Source of the DNA: CAZMJG01 sp964576365
GTDB taxonomy: Bacteria; Patescibacteriota; Microgenomatia; UBA1406; GWC2-37-13
Reading direction: 5' to 3'
Assembly: GCA_964576365.1 (NCBI GenBank)
Contig: CAZNUT010000003.1
Location: 1-53,021, forward strand
Length of the DNA: 53,021 nt
The notes under the pieces were generated by a model. That model did not search any database and was not told the origin of the DNA. It was given only the letters and a program-made list of their open reading frames with translations. The position numbers were made by a program, and so were the translations under genes. Below are positions 50,029-53,021 of this stretch, one piece after another. The stretch's first letter is position 1. Every line of letters starts with the position of its first letter.

Positions 50029-50975
50029 AACAGATTGCTTATCGTGCTCCTGCTAAAGTTATACTATCAGGCGAGCACTCAGTGGTATATACCAAACCTG
50101 CGTTTGTCACGGCAGTACAGTTATATTTAACTGCTACGCTCACCGCATCACAAACATCGATTTCCCAACAAAAATCAGACCCGTTTGAGTTTTGTGATAA
50201 AACAATTCGTGCATTTGTACAAAAAGAAGGTGCGTTGGCGCAAAAAATAAAACCATATCTTTCAATCACCTCTACCATTCCTCAAGGGCGAGGTATGGGT
50301 TCGTCGGCAGCCTATTGTGTTGCGGTTTGTGCCGCGCTTCTTGAGTGGTATACAGGTAAACAGCCTTCAATTGAAGTTGTCAATAATAATGCATTTCAAT
50401 GCGAGAAGTATTTTCATGGTATTCCATCTGGGGTTGATGTCAGTGCCTCAAGCTATGGCGGACTCATTTTTTATCGGAAGGAATTTGAATTTCTTAAAAC
50501 GATTTCTGCACTGAATTTTAAATTGCCAAAACCAATTGAAGAACGATTGATTTTGATTGATAGCGGTAAACCGAAGGAAAGTACAAAAGAAATGGTATCA
50601 CATGTGGGTAAGCGATATAATCAATACCCTCAGAAGATGGATCGAGTTCTTTCATCAATCGAAAAAGTGACAAAACGAATGGTGGTCAGCATCGTAAAAG
50701 AGGATGCGGCTTTTTTTGGTGATTGTATCAAAGAAAATCAGAAGCTTTTAGAGGGCCTTGGTATCGTTTCCCGTCGAACAAAAAGGTTACTTTCTGTTTT
50801 AGAGTCTTTTGGAATGGGAAAGGTCACCGGAGCTGGAGGAGTAAAAACCGATTCAGGTCTTCTTTTATTTTTTGCAAAAGATACTGCGCGACTTATCGAT
50901 TTCCTCAATGAAAAACAGATTGAACATTATCCTTTCAAACAGGCATTTGCGGGAGTGGAGAAAGTGGATAAATAA
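50025..50975 (+). CDS. Mevalonate kinase
   Basis: 316 residues of the GHMP kinase family. Motif 1 is PAKVILSGEHSVVYTKPA, motif 2 (ATP loop) PQGRGMGSSAAYCVA, motif 3 KVTGAGGVKTDSGLL; GIPSGVDVSAS is the mevalonate-kinase substrate region. Phosphorylates mevalonate at the 5-hydroxyl. The downstream decarboxylase and isopentenyl-phosphate enzymes are not in the window. It is the last gene of the mevalonate set. The gap 50976-51121 shows no gene. Confidence 0.92.
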   Translation: MKQIAYRAPAKVILSGEHSVVYTKPAFVTAVQLYLTATLTASQTSISQQKSDPFEFCDKTIRAFVQKEGALAQKIKPYLSITSTIPQGRGMGSSAAYCVAVCAALLEWYTGKQPSIEVVNNNAFQCEKYFHGIPSGVDVSASSYGGLIFYRKEFEFLKTISALNFKLPKPIEERLILIDSGKPKESTKEMVSHVGKRYNQYPQKMDRVLSSIEKVTKRMVVSIVKEDAAFFGDCIKENQKLLEGLGIVSRRTKRLLSVLESFGMGKVTGAGGVKTDSGLLLFFAKDTARLIDFLNEKQIEHYPFKQAFAGVEKVDK

Positions 50976-51121
50976 AAAAAGTATGTAAGTTGAATTAGGA
51001 ATTAAGAATGAAGATTTAGGACAGAGAAATTAGTATCCTAACGTCTAACGTCTTGGCGGCTAAAGATTTCTTATGTGTGAGTAAAATCACGTTTATACTT
51101 CAGATACGATGATATTTTCTA

Positions 51122-51364
51122 TCAATATCTATCTCCCATTCTTACAGAAGCAATTATTGCTCCGAGCCCAATGATGAAGTTGCACGCAATTATTCCAATA
51201 AAAATTATTATTGTCCACAGTGGATAAGTGCCGGTTTTTTTCTTTTCTGCAACTAGCTTTATCAAAATTCCAAGAATAATTAAATTGAAAAGATTGAATG
51301 GTTTGTTGACAAAAAAGCTTATAAACCAAACAATCAGGCTTAAATAAAAAAAGGTATTTTTCAT
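51122..51364 (-). CDS. Small multi-span membrane protein
   Basis: 80 residues, three hydrophobic segments (FFYLSLIVWFISFFV, LFNLIILGILIKLVA and IIIFIGIIACNFIIGLGA) with a short basic loop EKKKTG. No family known. A parallel frame (51129-51371) gives a polar composition and looks spurious. It is next in line after the knottin-tailed VirB2-like gene. Confidence 0.55.
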   Translation of the reverse strand: MKNTFFYLSLIVWFISFFVNKPFNLFNLIILGILIKLVAEKKKTGTYPLWTIIIFIGIIACNFIIGLGAIIASVRMGDRY

Positions 51365-51371
51365 TTGTCAA

Positions 51372-51839
51372 TTACTGACATGTTCCAGCTGCAGTACAGA
51401 CACCTGAGCAGCAGGCGGCATTATTGGCAGGATTGCACGCAGCGCCGGTGAGCTGACATTTGTTGATAGTTGGGATACCAAATATCCATTCGCCATTTGG
51501 TCCGCGTTTTATGATTTTAAGCACATCGGTGCTCACCAGTACAAAGATGCCAAGTGCTACAACAACCAGTACGAGACCTATCACCGCATTGGTTATTTTT
51601 TGTCTGGCTTTTGCTATCGCATCGGGATCGCCACTTGATGTCACCCAATCAAAAGCGCCCCACAACATGAAAAACATCGCAGCAATAGCAGCTATGATAA
51701 GAAAAGTTTGAATACCAAAGATGATATACTGGCTGATTGTGCTTACCGGACTTCCAGCCGGGCTACCAGGAGGTGGGGTGATTGGTCCACCAAAGACACT
51801 TTGAACAGTTGCGGGAGTTATGGCAGCGAGGATTTTCAT
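51372..51839 (-). CDS. VirB2/TrbC-like membrane protein with a cystine-knot-like tail
   Basis: 155 residues. The middle has two long membrane segments (about 35-62 and 85-107) around a short polar loop WVTSSGDPDAIAKARQKIT, the layout of VirB2/TrbC pilin-like proteins abundant in CPR genomes. The C-terminal 28 residues have cysteines in the order C-x6-C-x7-CC-x3-C-x5-C, the inhibitor-cystine-knot spacing. This part is likely outside the cell and disulfide-bonded. It overlaps the paralogue upstream by ATGA. Confidence 0.75.
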   Translation of the reverse strand: MKILAAITPATVQSVFGGPITPPPGSPAGSPVSTISQYIIFGIQTFLIIAAIAAMFFMLWGAFDWVTSSGDPDAIAKARQKITNAVIGLVLVVVALGIFVLVSTDVLKIIKRGPNGEWIFGIPTINKCQLTGAACNPANNAACCSGVCTAAGTCQ

Positions 51840-52219
51840 AATGGTATTTCAACTTTAAAAATAAAGCCGATCAGTCGTACTATGGTGTACGCTGAAATGA
51901 TGATAATCATACCTATGATCGCATAAGTCATGATACGTTTTGCTTCGGCAATTTTTTCCATATCATCGCCAGCACTCAGCCAGAGATAAGCAGCCCGCAA
52001 AAGCATGGCGCCAAAAAGAAGTGCCGCGCCAATCGTCAAAAGAGGAGATATAATATTTATCAGTGTATTGATGTCACCAAACCTTGAAGCTGGAAACAAT
52101 CCTTGAATTGATGTGGGATTGATGAATGGTGTATTTATCGGTCCCGGAAGTGGAGTTGATGTAGCACCAGGTGGAGCGGTAGGAAACATGACATCAGTGT
52201 ACCGAATCAACATGTACAA
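51836..52219 (-). CDS. VirB2/TrbC-like membrane protein
   Basis: 127 residues with a Pro-rich N-terminus (FPTAPPGATSTPLPGP), a membrane segment at about 50-73, a loop AGDDMEKIAEAKRIM like the partner's SGDPDAIAKARQKI, and a second segment (about 92-115). It is a paralogue of the following gene but lacks the cysteine tail. These proteins are pilin-like but no type IV secretion gene is in the window. It begins 6 bases from the divergent uppS start. Confidence 0.78.
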   Translation of the reverse strand: MYMLIRYTDVMFPTAPPGATSTPLPGPINTPFINPTSIQGLFPASRFGDINTLINIISPLLTIGAALLFGAMLLRAAYLWLSAGDDMEKIAEAKRIMTYAIIGMIIIISAYTIVRLIGFIFKVEIPL

Positions 52220-52220
52220 T
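52215..52220 (+). promoter_or_regulatory. -10 box of uppS
   Basis: TACAAT, 5 bases before ATG 52226, inside the 5' end of the divergent VirB2-like gene. Leaderless layout. Confidence 0.55.
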
Positions 52221-52225
52221 GCAAT

Positions 52226-52912
52226 ATGGACAAATCAGATTTAAAACACATCGCCATCATCCCTGATGGAAATAGAAGGTGGGCAAAGCAGCATGGTCAT
52301 GCTTCTGTTGAAGGGCATAAATATGCAGTTGAACACACACTTCCAGCGCTTTATGATGAGATGTTGAGATTGCAGATTCCGTATTGTACCTTTTGGGCAC
52401 TGTCACCTGAAAATTTCATCAAACGCAGTAGTTTTGAGGTGAACAATCTTTTTTCACTTCTATCTTATTTTCTTCAGGAGCGTCTTGCAGATATGCATAA
52501 AAAAAATATTTGCATCAAAGTGATCGGCAACATCGATCCATTACCTGAAAAAACAAAGCAACAAATCTTGGACGCTGTAAATCAAACGCAAAAAAATACT
52601 GGACTAGTTTTTGTATTTGCGCTTAATTATGGAGGTAGAGATGAATTAAAACGAGCAATCAATCAGCTGGTCGCTGAAAAAAAAGAGATTTCCATTGAGG
52701 CTATTTCTTCAGCTCTTGACACATCTGGTCTTCCAGACCCAGATCTTATTATTCGTACGGGTGGTGAGACTCGCACTTCGGGTTTTCTTATCTGGCAATC
52801 AGTTTATGCTGAATATGTGTTTCGAGATGAATATTTTCCGGATTTTACTCCTGAAATACTACGACAGTGTATTGAAGTTTTTTATACTCGCAAAAGAAGG
52901 TTTGGAAAATAA
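52226..52912 (+). CDS. uppS: Isoprenyl transferase (undecaprenyl diphosphate synthase)
   Basis: 228 residues, full length for cis-prenyltransferases. Motifs: IIPDGNRRWAKQHG (catalytic Asp), FWALSPENFIKRS, NYGGRDEL, PDPDLIIRTGGETRTSGFL and EYVFRDEYFPDF. It builds the cis-polyprenyl diphosphate that carries cell-wall precursors, using precursors supplied by the nearby mevalonate pathway. Product length is not readable. Confidence 0.95.
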   Translation: MDKSDLKHIAIIPDGNRRWAKQHGHASVEGHKYAVEHTLPALYDEMLRLQIPYCTFWALSPENFIKRSSFEVNNLFSLLSYFLQERLADMHKKNICIKVIGNIDPLPEKTKQQILDAVNQTQKNTGLVFVFALNYGGRDELKRAINQLVAEKKEISIEAISSALDTSGLPDPDLIIRTGGETRTSGFLIWQSVYAEYVFRDEYFPDFTPEILRQCIEVFYTRKRRFGK

Positions 52913-52917
52913 GTTGC

Positions 52918-52947
52918 CAAGTTTACCTAGTTTTTAAAGTTATAAAG
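52918..52947. repeat. 30-bp interspersed repeat, copy 2
   Basis: Begins 6 bases after the uppS stop; 27 of 30 bases match the element at 27560-27589. Confidence 0.6.
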
Positions 52948-52987
52948 TAGTCAGATTGTCTGTTAGGCTCTAATGCGCTAGCAGAGT

Positions 52988-53021
52988 TCCCCATCACTGG
53001 AGCGAAGCGCAAGGGATGGGG
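52988..53021. repeat. Hairpin CCCCATC/GGATGGGG at window end
   Basis: CCCCATC and GGATGGGG arms around a GAGCGAAGCGC-rich centre; resembles the CCCAT/ATGGG inner stem of the TGTCAC repeats and may be a partial third copy, cut by the window edge. Confidence 0.4.

Noticed and set aside
50995..51065. Short direct repeat (AACGTCT twice) and A/T-rich runs after mevalonate kinase
   Set aside because: Too short and irregular to support an attachment site or terminator.
51129..51371. Alternative minus-strand frame for the 80-residue gene
   Set aside because: Its product is polar with no pattern, while the 51122-51364 frame gives three clean membrane segments.
1..53021. UGA read as glycine, as in some CPR lineages
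   Set aside because: UGA acts as stop at many ATGA overlaps (for example 2160-2163, 26139-26142, 10434-10437), and conserved enzymes end at it at the expected length.

Overview
The window looks like a piece of an AT-rich bacterial chromosome from the Candidate Phyla Radiation (Patescibacteria), possibly a Microgenomates-like lineage. This placement is an inference. It rests on compact overlapping genes, many small membrane proteins of no known family, VirB2/TrbC-like integral membrane proteins, a DUF2130 protein, a solitary 5S rRNA gene and an archaeal-style mevalonate gene set. UGA works as a normal stop at many ATGA overlaps, so the recoded CPR lineages are excluded. No tRNA, CRISPR array, transposase, prophage or replication origin was seen.

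Layout. 1-2.5 kb: the C-terminal end of a DipZ-like redox protein with a membrane-anchored MsrB, a DUF1905 protein, and an ArsR/SRPBCC/YCII operon. 2.5-7.3 kb: DUF1059 and membrane proteins, a candidate structured RNA, a NERD protein, then an unusual ferredoxin-reductase/PAS/histidine-kinase fusion followed by two stand-alone receivers. 7.6-13.5 kb: a TetR-controlled carotenoid operon (phytoene desaturase, phytoene synthase, polyprenyl synthase, UbiA-type lycopene-elongase-like enzyme) with a VOC protein and a small EamA/SMR-like transporter. 13.5-25 kb: a hydrolase, YibE/F, a Pro-rich protein of unknown function, a histidine phosphatase, a TrkH/NhaD-ArsB/CBS ion module and a membrane-bound winged-helix sensor. 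25-33.5 kb: RNA methyltransferase, GltX, methyltransferases, a DEAD-box helicase and NUDIX proteins. 33.8-39 kb: a Gld-like ABC system, CDGSH protein, TrmD, YidD and a second MsrB. 39-46.3 kb: small proteins, a holin-family protein, DUF2130, 5S rRNA, a PH-domain protein, a PP2C-like/propeller protein and an ECF sigma factor with membrane partners. 46.4-50.9 kb: mevalonate cluster (HMG-CoA reductase, HMG-CoA synthase, thiolase, DUF35, mevalonate kinase). 51-53 kb: VirB2-like proteins and UppS.

The isoprenoid genes fit together. The 46-51 kb cluster makes mevalonate phosphate from acetyl-CoA, the 10.4 kb synthase makes long prenyl diphosphates, the carotenoid operon uses these, and UppS makes the lipid carrier for cell-wall synthesis. 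The later mevalonate steps are not in the window.

Two patterns run through the window. First, at many genes a TATAAT-like -10 box sits only 5-9 bases before the start codon, implying leaderless mRNAs, while several operon-internal genes have clear Shine-Dalgarno sites. Second, the larger intergenic gaps hold short palindromic repeats of at least three families.
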